IMG/VR virus record: IMGVR_UViG_3300049024_000030
Coordinates: 1-59,508 of that record
Direction: 5' to 3' (one strand)
DNA from: a virus
Length of the DNA stretch: 59,508 bases
This document shows positions 26,417 to 34,446 of this stretch, in pieces. Numbering within the stretch: position 1 is the first letter of the stretch; each line of letters begins with the position of its first letter. Below the pieces are notes generated by a model, which was not told the origin of the DNA, did no database searches, and saw nothing but the letters and a program-made list of their open reading frames with translations. Both the position numbers and the translations under genes were made by a program.

Positions 26417-27109
26417 TCAGGAACCAGCCGCAAAAGAGATTTGCTCGTCTCCTTGAAGTGAATCGCTGCCTGCGGTGATTGGAACCGCTGTGAATAAATC
26501 TCTATCCAGCATTACGCCGCCACCCGTCGCTGCCTGATCGAATAATCCGTGTTCGGTGACGTTTATAGTTCCGCCACTGTCAGGCGAAAGCGTTGCCACG
26601 GTTTTATAAATATTCGCCGATGCGCCCTCTTCAGTCGTTCCGGTCGGTCGCACGTCGCCAACATATTGCGTGGTCAGTTCCGTTCCGAGCGCGGTATTAC
26701 CAGCCGCCTCAGCGCCGGCCCCTGTTCCCCAGCCATGGAACTTGAAATTCTCTAACTCTTTAGTGTTCTGGAAAGCGTCGACAATTGCATTGACGCCGGT
26801 GGTGGTAATAACGCGCAGTGAAGCCAGACCTAAATCGACAACCTGTCCGTTGCCGCGAATGATCGTCAGGGAAAGCTGGCCGTAAAAGTGCGGCAGGCCG
26901 AAGAAGCGCGCGATGGCTATTCGCCAGATTCCGCGCCAGAGATTGGGAATATTCCTAAATCGCCACCATGCGACCTCCCTGGAACAGCCGAAATTTGGGA
27001 AGCCGTACTTGACCATTTCCAGAATAGATAATTCCCGACCGCTCGGGACCCGCTGACGTTTGATTTTCCTCAATTTCAGCGTGCCGCCTATGCCTACTGC
27101 GTTTGCCAT
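26417..27109 (-). CDS. Putative structural protein (230 aa)
   Basis: Residues about 90-230 carry a pattern common in phage virion proteins: FKFHGWGTG, then TALGTEL and STR-like GTTEEGASANIYKTV, ITEHGLF-type NVTEHGLFDQAATGGGV and a final DSLQ. The N-terminal ~75 residues are basic and aromatic. Exact place in the particle unknown; it is upstream of the lectin-like fibre gene product in the same operon. Confidence 0.78.
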   Translation of the reverse strand: MANAVGIGGTLKLRKIKRQRVPSGRELSILEMVKYGFPNFGCSREVAWWRFRNIPNLWRGIWRIAIARFFGLPHFYGQLSLTIIRGNGQVVDLGLASLRVITTTGVNAIVDAFQNTKELENFKFHGWGTGAGAEAAGNTALGTELTTQYVGDVRPTGTTEEGASANIYKTVATLSPDSGGTINVTEHGLFDQAATGGGVMLDRDLFTAVPITAGSDSLQGDEQISFAAGS

Positions 27110-27118
27110 TTTCGACTC

Positions 27119-29836
27119 CTAATTGCCTAATTCATCCGAGACTGTCACGTTGGTTTTTATTCGATCAGAAACCGCTACTTGCGTCTTCACTCTGTCGCTT
27201 ACCAGCGCCTGCGTCTTCAACCGGTCACCGACCACAACTTGCATTTTGTCAGCGACTCCGAAGAGTCCGCCGACGAACGATCCGACCGCTGTAATCACGC
27301 CGGTGAAGGATTTAAAGATCGTCTTGAACAGTGAGCCCGCTGGCGCAATGGTTCCGGTAAAACTCCGAATAAATGCCGCCGTCTTCGTCAGCGTCCCCGC
27401 CAGCGTAATCAAGCCTACAAAACTCTTGATATTTATTTTGCTAAAGACTCCTGCGGGCGTGATCGTGGCGACGAAGTTACGGACAATGACCTTAAATGCG
27501 ACGAAAGCTCCCACCGGCGTGATTGTTCCCGTATAGGTTCGCAGTCGAGTGGCGGCGCTTGATAGCAACCCCGCCGGAGTGATCGTCGCGGTGTAAGCGC
27601 GAATCAGGCTTGCCGCGCGGGACAATGCGCCAACCGGAGTAATGGTCGCCGTATAGGCGCGAATAATGCTCGCCGCCTTGCTGAGCGATCCGGCGGGAGT
27701 AATCGTCGCGGTGAAGAACCTGATAACCGCCTTGATATTGATAAGCGCGCCGGCGGGAGTGATGGTTGCCGTGAACGCTTTGAAGATTAGCTTTGTGGAC
27801 GCAAGCAGTCCTGACGGCGTAATGGTCGCCGTGAATGTCAGCAATCGGGTGACGGAGTTTGAAAGTAATCCCGATGGCGTAATCGTCGCTATATAGCTTC
27901 GAATAAGACTCGCGGCGCGGGACAATGCGCCCGCCGGGGTGATCGTTCCAGCGAAGGGTTTTTGCACCTGCCTTGCCAGCGCCCCCGCCGGAGTGATTGT
28001 CGCTGTAAAGTTCAGCGTTGTACCGCCACCCGCCGTCACCCCCGGAACCTGAAACTCCAACCACGACACCTGAGCGGCGACAGAGGGGAAAGGCTCAGGC
28101 TTGAGCGCGATCATTATCCCGGTGTTCACGCTGTTAGTGAAGGTTCCACCAGAAACGGTAGTAGAGGGATTTTCGCTGCCTGTGCCTGACAGCGCCTTAT
28201 GCCAGCCGCACAGCATCGCGTCGTTGCCGGTAGTAGTTCCAGAAACGCCGATAGCCGTATACCCGGTCGGCAGCGACGCGGTCGTCGGGTCATCTTCGTA
28301 TGCTCCGAAGAAGGCCACTCTACAATTCGCAACTGTTGTTGTGATGTTGCTGGATGCAATCGTCGCAGAAGCAGCATTCGCCGATCTGCTGTTCACATCC
28401 CAAGGATCGCCAGTAGTTATACAGCCACGAAAACCATATATACGAGCGATACGAACCGCAGTAGACGTGCTCGCTGTTATTGAGGGAGCGGTGTCCCCAA
28501 CCTGTGCCCTTCTCCACCAGACCACAACTCGTTGCGCAGACGTGTTATTACCGCTGAGCGCGGCTATTCTGGTCCAACCCGCGGGATCGTTGAAATCTGT
28601 GTTGCTCGAATGATGAGCAACCATTATGAAAATATCGTCAGCCTGGAAACTTGCGGGTAGACCGGGGCTGATTCCCGTACTCGCTGTGGCAGTATTTGCA
28701 GCAGTCCCTGCTGCGGTAAATGTTGGCGCCGTCGGCGTCTGGGTGTTTTGATTGGCGCGGATTTCGACGCGCAAATCCGAATAATCCGTGACCGCGTCCG
28801 CTTCGCCGCCGGTGAGCGTGCGAGTAACGATCTCGAACGCCGCGTCGCTGATATTCGTGTCATCCGTCCATGAAGCGATTTGGGTTGCGCCTTGAAGCAA
28901 CCGATATCGCATATCAATCTGATTCGATGAACTGGCGGATTTCTTGCGGCGGACACGAAGAACATGGCCGCCGGATGCGGATGGGTCGGTCAGGTTCGAT
29001 AACGACAATTCACAGATGTCATTACTTGGCCCGGACGCTGAGGTAATAAAATCGCTGTCGTCCGGCCCCGCCTCGTCCACCTTGCTGAAAAGCGTTGTAC
29101 TTGTCCAACCTCCCGCCGACACATCGCCGTCAGGCCGCGCTATCTGCGAAGGCGCGCCGGAGAGAATGAAGGTCCGCCTCGATCCCTGCTTCCACGGTAT
29201 GGGCGGGCCATCCTCGATAGTCAGCGCGCCGTTGATGGTGAGATTGCGGCCGTTACCGGAATAGTCAATGGCGCAGTCAGCGACTGCCTTATCCGCCATT
29301 GGATACCACGCCCAGAGATTAGCCAATCTCACCGGCGCAATCTGTCTTAGCTGCTGCTGTATTTCCGCGTCCGACAGCGCGGCCTCGTAGATCAGAAAGC
29401 TTGCTATCCTGCCGTTAAATGCGTTGCTGAAGTGGGAACTGCCAATGAAAAACCGCGTGGCTGTAAACGACCCGGATTTCGTAAATGACGCGTCAACCAC
29501 GCCGTCCAGATAGACAACAATATCGTTGCCGCTATGGACGAAAGCGACATGGCTCCAGGTGTCGAGCGAGATAGCCGAACCCGCATCGCTCGAATCAACA
29601 TCATTGTAGTTGGTTTCGACGTACACCAAACCATTGCCGCCGCTGGTTTGTATCCCGACTGAGTGATATTCGCCATCCACCGCGCCCGCAATCGCAAACC
29701 AATCGCCAAGGTTGAAGCCGCCAGCTCCGGTCAGTACGGCCTGATTGATCCACGCCATTGTGGTCAGCGTCGCCTGGCTGGGTAGACTGGCGGTGCGACT
29801 GAAGAAATCAGTTGAGTTATCGAAGCGGACGCTCAT
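27119..29836 (-). CDS. Lectin-domain tail fibre/adhesin-like protein with 20-aa tandem repeats (905 aa)
   Basis: Residues about 20-185 form a concanavalin/LamG-type domain (TTMAWINQAV; WSHVAFVHSGNDIVVYLDG; FNGRIASFLIYEAALSDAEI), suggesting carbohydrate binding. Residues about 350-600 contain a second beta-rich domain. From about 610 there are 13 tandem repeats, mostly 20 aa, each starting with a version of FTATITPAGAL. After that come three 10-aa repeats (DRLKTQALVS, DRVKTQVAVS, DRIKTNVTVS). Likely a host-surface-binding fibre, by domain content. Confidence 0.82.
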   Translation of the reverse strand: MSVRFDNSTDFFSRTASLPSQATLTTMAWINQAVLTGAGGFNLGDWFAIAGAVDGEYHSVGIQTSGGNGLVYVETNYNDVDSSDAGSAISLDTWSHVAFVHSGNDIVVYLDGVVDASFTKSGSFTATRFFIGSSHFSNAFNGRIASFLIYEAALSDAEIQQQLRQIAPVRLANLWAWYPMADKAVADCAIDYSGNGRNLTINGALTIEDGPPIPWKQGSRRTFILSGAPSQIARPDGDVSAGGWTSTTLFSKVDEAGPDDSDFITSASGPSNDICELSLSNLTDPSASGGHVLRVRRKKSASSSNQIDMRYRLLQGATQIASWTDDTNISDAAFEIVTRTLTGGEADAVTDYSDLRVEIRANQNTQTPTAPTFTAAGTAANTATASTGISPGLPASFQADDIFIMVAHHSSNTDFNDPAGWTRIAALSGNNTSAQRVVVWWRRAQVGDTAPSITASTSTAVRIARIYGFRGCITTGDPWDVNSRSANAASATIASSNITTTVANCRVAFFGAYEDDPTTASLPTGYTAIGVSGTTTGNDAMLCGWHKALSGTGSENPSTTVSGGTFTNSVNTGIMIALKPEPFPSVAAQVSWLEFQVPGVTAGGGTTLNFTATITPAGALARQVQKPFAGTITPAGALSRAASLIRSYIATITPSGLLSNSVTRLLTFTATITPSGLLASTKLIFKAFTATITPAGALINIKAVIRFFTATITPAGSLSKAASIIRAYTATITPVGALSRAASLIRAYTATITPAGLLSSAATRLRTYTGTITPVGAFVAFKVIVRNFVATITPAGVFSKINIKSFVGLITLAGTLTKTAAFIRSFTGTIAPAGSLFKTIFKSFTGVITAVGSFVGGLFGVADKMQVVVGDRLKTQALVSDRVKTQVAVSDRIKTNVTVSDELGN
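27269..28009 (-). repeat. 13 tandem 54-60-bp coding repeats
   Basis: The repeat region of the lectin-like protein. Unit length is 20 codons in most copies and 18 in three. The conserved core encodes TATITPAG; the rest of each unit varies. DNA repeats share blocks such as GGAGTGAT and GTCGC on the plus strand. Copy number could change by recombination. Confidence 0.88.
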
Positions 29837-29839
29837 CGA

Positions 29840-30343
29840 TTATGTATCGGAATAGGAAAGCCTTGCGGCGAGTAGAATCGCGTCCCCTGTCATCGTGTCG
29901 CCGCCGGCGTCCGCGTCGCGGTAGATTCGCAGGAAAACCACATCATCGGCCGCGAGTGAATCCAGGTTCGAAATGACGATATCGGCAGAGTGAACGCGCT
30001 GGCCGGTCGTGCCAAGGTGGGTATCGGTGAAAGTGTTCGCCGTGGCAAGAGAATCGGTTTCGACATCCTGCGTATCGGTGTTCGGCGTGATCGCCGCGAT
30101 TGCCGCGCCCCAAATGACATCCCCGCTACTGGCCGTGTCGGCGTACCAATATACCGTCAGCGTCAGATTTCCGCTGCCGTAATTTGTCGCAATAAACTTC
30201 CAGAATGCCGCCTCTTCCGTCGCTGCGTCGTATGCGAGGCCCGCCACGGGAAACGCGCTCCCATTCACCTTTGAAAGTTGTGGGAAGTTCGCGGCTAAAA
30301 ACTGCGCCTCTTCCGGCAGGAAAAGATTAAATATATTGGCCAT
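29840..30343 (-). CDS. Putative virion protein (167 aa)
   Basis: Starts MANIFNLFLPEEAQF and carries a beta-rich body (GSGNLTLTVYWYADTASSGD; VHSADIVISNLDSLAADD), typical of a small phage surface or fibre protein. The ATG at 30343 overlaps the previous stop (TAATG). Confidence 0.75.
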   Translation of the reverse strand: MANIFNLFLPEEAQFLAANFPQLSKVNGSAFPVAGLAYDAATEEAAFWKFIATNYGSGNLTLTVYWYADTASSGDVIWGAAIAAITPNTDTQDVETDSLATANTFTDTHLGTTGQRVHSADIVISNLDSLAADDVVFLRIYRDADAGGDTMTGDAILLAARLSYSDT

Positions 30344-30597
30344 TACGCTCCCGCTCCCCAACGACGAAATACGACGTAATTCAGCAGCGCCGCTTTTTGC
30401 GCCGTGGATAGCGCTGTCCTTGCCGCCACCGGGAAGGCGTTGTTGATCGCCGTCGCGTTGTTGTTGAGAAAATCATCGATCGCGTTGACGGCGGCCTGTA
30501 AGTCTGCCTTCGTCAGCGCGCCGGTGATCGTCTCTTCGTTCTCCCGCATCCACTGCGCCCATACGGCGATGCGGTCATTTGTGGATAAAACAGCCAT
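30343..30597 (-). CDS. Small helical virion-associated protein (84 aa)
   Basis: Helical (RIAVWAQWMRENEETITGAL; LQAAVNAIDDFLNNN), a type often found next to phage structural genes. Coupled to the next gene (TAATG). Function unknown. Confidence 0.75.
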   Translation of the reverse strand: MAVLSTNDRIAVWAQWMRENEETITGALTKADLQAAVNAIDDFLNNNATAINNAFPVAARTALSTAQKAALLNYVVFRRWGAGA

Positions 30598-30602
30598 ATG
30601 CT

Positions 30603-31052
30603 TTACCTCCTAACTCCGATTAGTATCGCGACTATTGCAGCGGTTCCCGCCACTACCGCGAATTTCTTATAGAAGCTAGCCTTCTTTTCTAAGCTTGCGA
30701 TTCTTTTCTTCTGGACTTCTATTTGCTCAACCGCCGCCGCTTTCGCCTCGCGTTCGGCTGAAATCACGGTTTCGAGTTCCTGTGCTTTCGCTTCGCTCAA
30801 CATTTGCAACTTCCGCAGCGAATCGAGTTGCTGTTGAGCGAGTTGAATTCGCGCGTCACTCGCGGCGATTTGTGATTCATAGCCAGCAATCAACTCCCGC
30901 GCCGCCTTCAGTTCGCGCGCGGCGGCGGTACAGGCCCGCGCCAATCCGTCGCATTTATTTGCATTCGTATCCGATTGCGGCCAGCTCGCGGCAAGCGGAT
31001 TCGACGGAAACAGGAGTAGCGGGATCAATAGGAACGTAGCGCACCGTTTCAT
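30603..31052 (-). CDS. Signal-peptide coiled-coil membrane protein, spanin-like (149 aa)
   Basis: N-terminal signal-like segment (residues 1-22), long coiled coil (about 45-125) and a C-terminal membrane helix (FAVVAGTAAIVAILIG). This layout suits a protein spanning the periplasm, as unimolecular spanins do, but there is no lipobox cysteine. Its start overlaps the 30955 gene by 98 nt in another frame, reminiscent of nested Rz/Rz1. Lysis role inferred. Confidence 0.62.
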   Translation of the reverse strand: MKRCATFLLIPLLLFPSNPLAASWPQSDTNANKCDGLARACTAAARELKAARELIAGYESQIAASDARIQLAQQQLDSLRKLQMLSEAKAQELETVISAEREAKAAAVEQIEVQKKRIASLEKKASFYKKFAVVAGTAAIVAILIGVRR

Positions 31053-31398
31053 AGGTTTCCTTGAGAATTTTGGTTTTACCCTGCGCGGCCTTGAGCGCGG
31101 CGTCGAGAGTTTTGGCCTGCTTTTTCAGTTCTTCGCCCCTTGCCGTTTCCGCCGCCATTTCCTTTTCGAGTTCGGCCTTGCGCGCTTCAGCCGCGGCAGC
31201 CCTGTCTTCGGCGTCGCGGCGTTGCTTTTCGAGCGCCTGGACGCGCTTCTCGTATTGCCAGCTCTGTATCTTTTCGACGGCGGCGAAGATCAGCAAGACG
31301 GCGAGCAATATCGCGGCAAGGATCAGCGCGAAACGGATCAGCCTGGCGCGGTTTTCCCATGCCCATTGGCGGACGCGAAATAGAAAGTTACTCCACAT
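30955..31398 (-). CDS. Inner-membrane coiled-coil protein, i-spanin-like (147 aa)
   Basis: After a short N-terminus there is a membrane helix (FALILAAILLAVLLIFAAV), then a charged coiled coil, the topology of Rz-type inner-membrane spanins. Start at ATG 31398 (GGAGG ribosome site, overlap TGATG with the PAS gene). The open frame continues upstream by 88 codons without a matching ribosome site. Confidence 0.62.
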   Translation of the reverse strand: MWSNFLFRVRQWAWENRARLIRFALILAAILLAVLLIFAAVEKIQSWQYEKRVQALEKQRRDAEDRAAAAEARKAELEKEMAAETARGEELKKQAKTLDAALKAAQGKTKILKETYETVRYVPIDPATPVSVESACRELAAIGYECK

Positions 31399-31805
31399 CA
31401 TGCGGCCTCCGACTTTGGCAGCGGGACGATTGTCAGAATCACGTACAGCCGATCCGATTTCTTGATCGGGAACAGCGTGATCGCTACCGGAAACTGATTG
31501 CCGCCGAGCGCTTGCGCCCGCAGTTTCATCTGCCCGTGGCCCATCGCGCGCGAATGCGGGTTTTTCTGATAACCGGCGACGTGCCTGGCGTGGCGCTCGC
31601 GGAGTTCGGACGGAATCAACCGTTCGAATGGCATCCCGCCTAATCCGTTCTCGACCTGGCATTCGAATAATTTTTCCGCGTGGCTCGTCGCGTAAATTAT
31701 TCTTCCCGTGGCCGTGTCGACCGCGAGCGCGGCCGTGCTGTCCGCCACCTTCTGCCTGAATTCACTCTCGCTCAGAAGTAATTGCGCGTTTAAAAAATCT
31801 TCCAC
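31398..31805 (-). CDS. Stand-alone PAS-domain protein (135 aa)
   Basis: Residues about 20-130 show the PAS pattern: ALAVDTATGRIIYATSHAEK, then a FERLIPSELRERHARH helix, MGHGQMKLRAQALGGNQFPV and final strands YVILTIVP. PAS domains sense ligands, light or redox state, or mediate protein contacts; no output domain is attached. GTG at 31805 is preferred because GGGGGG lies 7 nt upstream and it overlaps the previous stop (TAGTG). ATG at 31841 is the alternative. Odd to find in a lysis-gene cluster. Confidence 0.82.
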   Translation of the reverse strand: MEDFLNAQLLLSESEFRQKVADSTAALAVDTATGRIIYATSHAEKLFECQVENGLGGMPFERLIPSELRERHARHVAGYQKNPHSRAMGHGQMKLRAQALGGNQFPVAITLFPIKKSDRLYVILTIVPLPKSEAA

Positions 31806-32128
31806 TATTTGCCCCCCGTCAGTTGTACAACCGCGAGCCATATCCCCAGGATGAGCGAAACGAGGGTGAGCAGCGCCACAATCGCCTTAAGCTGCTTGAT
31901 TTGTCCTTCAAGCTCGCGTTCGACGATTTCAAGGCGCTTATCGTGCGCCTCGATCCTGGCGGGAAGATTGCGATCTATTTCAAGCGCCTGAGTTCGAATC
32001 ATATATTCCTTGAACGCCGCGATCTGCTTGCTCAGATCGTCGAACTTGGCGTTGAGATCGTCTCTAACCGACAGAACGACTTTGTACACAAGGTGCAGTT
32101 CGTCCACGTTGTCATCCTGAGTCACCAT
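31805..32128 (-). CDS. Coiled-coil plus C-terminal membrane helix protein, XhlA-like (107 aa)
   Basis: Coiled coil at about 15-80, then a single hydrophobic helix (AIVALLTLVSLILGIWLAVV) and a short tail, the shape of XhlA/hemolysin-type lysis accessories. Start at ATG 32128; longer versions would overlap the holin. Role inferred from neighbourhood and topology. Confidence 0.65.
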   Translation of the reverse strand: MVTQDDNVDELHLVYKVVLSVRDDLNAKFDDLSKQIAAFKEYMIRTQALEIDRNLPARIEAHDKRLEIVERELEGQIKQLKAIVALLTLVSLILGIWLAVVQLTGGK

Positions 32129-32208
32129 GTCCCGTAGGTCTCGGGGGAGTCGCTGGAACTGGTCATTTTTGGTGTTCACGAATCGGGAGCGTAAGGCAAA
32201 GAAAGGCT

Positions 32209-32496
32209 TTATTTTGAGCGCATTTCTTCTTTTAACTGCTCGACAGTCGAACCGGCGGGAAGGTTCAGCGCGGTTATCAGCTTTTCCATGTGCAACTTGG
32301 CGATGATGAACTTTTCCACGAGCGACCACGCGATGGCCGCGACCGCGACAGGCAATAGCGCCACAACCTGGCTACTTGTGGATTCGTCAATCACCTTGCG
32401 AGATACGAGCCAGGTCAAGCCGGTCACCAATAGATTTCTGGCGACGCCGGAGAAGAGCGCGATCAATGAGGAACGGATGATTGAAGGAACGTCCAT
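32209..32496 (-). CDS. Holin-like membrane protein (95 aa)
   Basis: Two membrane segments: VARNLLVTGLTWLVS and VVALLPVAVAAIAWSLV, with a charged C-terminal tail. Size and topology fit class II/III holins. First gene of the late operon after a terminator. Family not certain. Confidence 0.7.
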   Translation of the reverse strand: MDVPSIIRSSLIALFSGVARNLLVTGLTWLVSRKVIDESTSSQVVALLPVAVAAIAWSLVEKFIIAKLHMEKLITALNLPAGSTVEQLKEEMRSK

Positions 32497-32533
32497 GGCG
32501 CGATTATCTGGAAAGGCAGGGTTTATTTTGATG

Positions 32534-32563
32534 AAAAGGGCGCCGCTCAGCCTTCGGCGCCCT
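32534..32563 (-). terminator. Intrinsic terminator ending the middle operon
   Basis: On the minus strand AGGGCGCC/GGCGCCCT with an 11-nt loop is followed by TTTTC. It separates the 32644 gene from the holin and therefore the middle/replication genes from the late genes. Confidence 0.82.
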
Positions 32564-32643
32564 ATCGTGTCAGTAATGGAGGTTATGAAGTAATGGCCGG
32601 CAATGGGTGAATGCTATACGAGTCCGAATGAATATTTACGCGA

Positions 32644-33558
32644 TCAGAAATCCGCCTCTCGATAACCCGTTCGCGCCTGCCCCCTTGCCCCTGGCGCGCG
32701 TTCCTTCTCGAATGATTCCAGCTTCCCGACTTCGCAAAGCCGATTAAGCCACACCTGAACATAAATCCGATCCCGCTTCATCCTGGCCGCGATCTGATCG
32801 CATTCGTCGTAACCCTGGCGAAGTAGTTCATAAATCGTCACTTCCACCGTCTGGGGCGGAAGGGTGAGTTCGTATTGAATTTCTTCGACATAGCCATTTA
32901 TTAAGTTTTGCAGTCGTGGCGCGGCGGTAATCATCTGGCGGCAGGCCACTTGAAAACCTTCCCACGCCGCGGTTACTTCAGGATCATCGCAGAGCGCCGG
33001 GACTGTCGTATCCAATGGCGGTGTTTTCTCTTCTTCAAGCATTCGTCGAGCATCCCTTGTCGAGAAGTAGGGATTGTCGGACTTTTGGCGAGCGAATTTT
33101 TCAATCGTCCCCCATGGATCATCGGTATGGTAGGCGAGCCGATAGAATTCCTTTTGGCGCAAGTGCTGAAGAGAGCCGTTTTCAATCTCTCTAGTCTTGG
33201 CGCCAAGACTAGAGAAAAACGTCTCGTGAATGCCCGCGTTCTCATATACCAGCTTCGGCGAAACGGCGCAGAGATCGGCGTATTCCTGCACGGCCCTTGC
33301 CACCTGCTGGCCCTCGAGATCGTATCGTCCCCTGGCGCCCCTTGGCTGCGAGCGCCGCGCAACTTCAGCGTCACAGGCGCACTCGACACGCCACGACATA
33401 TAGCCGAGCGATTCCACCTGCTGGCGAATTTCCAATACTCGGTCGTCCGCCGTCTCAGGCAGTTCGGAAATAAGCCTGTCCGCCATCGCTTCAACGCTAT
33501 TGAAAAATCCGATTGCCGTTGACGCAATCGCTTGTGAGGGAGTTGAAATTGCTGTCAT
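32644..33558 (-). CDS. Hypothetical protein with possible winged-helix C-terminus (304 aa)
   Basis: Not recognised. N-terminal ~200 residues are mainly helical and acidic. Residues about 230-290 (VEVTIYELLRQGYDECDQIAARMKRDRIYVQVWLNRL) look like a winged helix-turn-helix. Being the last gene before the late operon, it would be well placed to act as a late regulator, but that is speculation. It contains a 28-bp perfect palindrome within its coding sequence. Confidence 0.78.
   Translation of the reverse strand: MTAISTPSQAIASTAIGFFNSVEAMADRLISELPETADDRVLEIRQQVESLGYMSWRVECACDAEVARRSQPRGARGRYDLEGQQVARAVQEYADLCAVSPKLVYENAGIHETFFSSLGAKTREIENGSLQHLRQKEFYRLAYHTDDPWGTIEKFARQKSDNPYFSTRDARRMLEEEKTPPLDTTVPALCDDPEVTAAWEGFQVACRQMITAAPRLQNLINGYVEEIQYELTLPPQTVEVTIYELLRQGYDECDQIAARMKRDRIYVQVWLNRLCEVGKLESFEKERAPGARGQARTGYREADF
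33188..33215. repeat. 28-bp perfect palindrome inside a coding gene
   Basis: TCTCTAGTCTTGGC is followed immediately by its exact reverse complement. It encodes the middle of FFSSLGAKTREIE in the 304-aa protein. Its outer ends (TCTCTA...TAGAGA) resemble those of the palindrome at 43230. Confidence 0.95.
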
Positions 33559-33634
33559 TGTTCTCCTGGTACTGCTGTTATGGGAAAGCGCCGGCGCGTC
33601 CGGCGCGTTAGGTGATACGTTGGGGCGCGCGGTA

Positions 33635-33722
33635 AAACGTTGCGTTGAATTGCGAAGCGCCGAGGCGCAGCGCGATGCCCGGCATGAAGTAGCCCTGCAT
33701 CGCCCGAAGATGCAGCGCGTTA
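33635..33722 (-). repeat. Intergenic structured repeat, copy 1
   Basis: Contains AAACGTTGCGTTGAA (33635-33649, plus strand) followed by a GC-rich, hairpin-prone tract. Lies between the 33731 and 32644 genes; on the coding strand it reads ...TTCAACGCAACGTTT. The same 15-mer recurs three more times by 35.06 kb. Confidence 0.8.
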
Positions 33723-33730
33723 CCCGACAC

Positions 33731-34240
33731 TTAACCCGCCTTCCGCTTGCTCAATAGATCAATAATCCCGCCCGTCGAAAGCTTACCGTCATCCGGCGCG
33801 GCCTCGTGTATCTTCTTCGCCTCTTTCTCTCGCGCCCAATTCTTGAGAGTGTTGGCGAAGGCGCGGTTCGTATTAACCTCTTTCTGTTCCTCCTTGCCCA
33901 ATTTCTCAATTGGGACAAATCCCAGTTTCCTCTCGATGTCCCCGGCGGCTTTTCGAATCCGCTTTCTGCCAATCAACGGCACAGCCTTGCTGTAATCGGA
34001 TTCCGTGACGCGCTGAATGCCGGAAGTCCGCATTACACTGAAGAATATGCTTTCTTCGCGGGCTAGATACCTGACGGCACTATCGAGAACATGGCGCGCC
34101 TCTTTCTGAACATTGCGCCCGATCAGTTCAGACAATTCGCGATAAGTCGCGCTGGCGCTGTAGTCCAGTTCGCGAAGTTTTTCGATCAGCATTTGAGTGT
34201 CGAGACTAAGCTTGAATTCTGGCCTAATATTCTTTTCCAT
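33731..34240 (-). CDS. Hypothetical phage protein (169 aa)
   Basis: Function unknown. N-terminal ~90 residues (YRELSELIGRNVQKEARHVL) resemble a conserved small phage family with a helix-turn-helix-like part; the rest is basic and helical. The ATG at 34240 has an excellent AAGGAGATTT ribosome site; a longer frame would include the repeat element. Forms a mini-cluster with the 34447 gene, as seen in related phages from memory. Confidence 0.78.
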   Translation of the reverse strand: MEKNIRPEFKLSLDTQMLIEKLRELDYSASATYRELSELIGRNVQKEARHVLDSAVRYLAREESIFFSVMRTSGIQRVTESDYSKAVPLIGRKRIRKAAGDIERKLGFVPIEKLGKEEQKEVNTNRAFANTLKNWAREKEAKKIHEAAPDDGKLSTGGIIDLLSKRKAG

Positions 34241-34257
34241 AAATCTCCTTAAAGTAG

Positions 34258-34340
34258 AAACGTTGCGTTGAAGAGCCTCGCGGGGCGGTGAGCAGCGACG
34301 TGATGTGCAGCGACGCGCAGCCCCACCGGGCATTGGCAAA
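34258..34340 (-). repeat. Intergenic structured repeat, copy 2
   Basis: AAACGTTGCGTTGAA at 34258-34272 plus a GC-rich tract with dyads. Immediately upstream of the ribosome site of the 34240 gene. Confidence 0.8.
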
Positions 34341-34361
34341 TCTAAAAATGTAAAAGAGCGA

Positions 34362-34440
34362 AAACGTTGCGTTGAAGTGCGTTACCGCGCCGGGCGCAAC
34401 AGCGCGCTGCACAGCCAAGCACTGCGGTGCGGGGCCTCGC
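34362..34440 (-). repeat. Intergenic structured repeat, copy 3
   Basis: AAACGTTGCGTTGAA at 34362-34376 followed by a GC-rich region with short inverted repeats (GCACTGCGGTGC). It begins directly after the 34447 gene stop on the coding strand. Confidence 0.8.
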
Positions 34441-34446
34441 GGCGCT

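Noticed and set aside
27269-28009. CRISPR array from the ~60-bp periodicity
   Set aside because: Repeats are degenerate, coding, and have no unique spacers between constant repeats.
27492-28064. 190-aa reading frame antisense/out of frame in the fibre gene and matching plus-strand frames
   Set aside because: They are shadows of the 60-bp coding repeats, with Gly/His/Arg-rich composition and no ribosome sites.
20280-32530. Repeated TTTATTTT(G/T) motif at 20280, 21817, 21932, 32208 and 32518
   Set aside because: Parts of it are ends of coding sequences and the match is short; probably chance or terminator tails.
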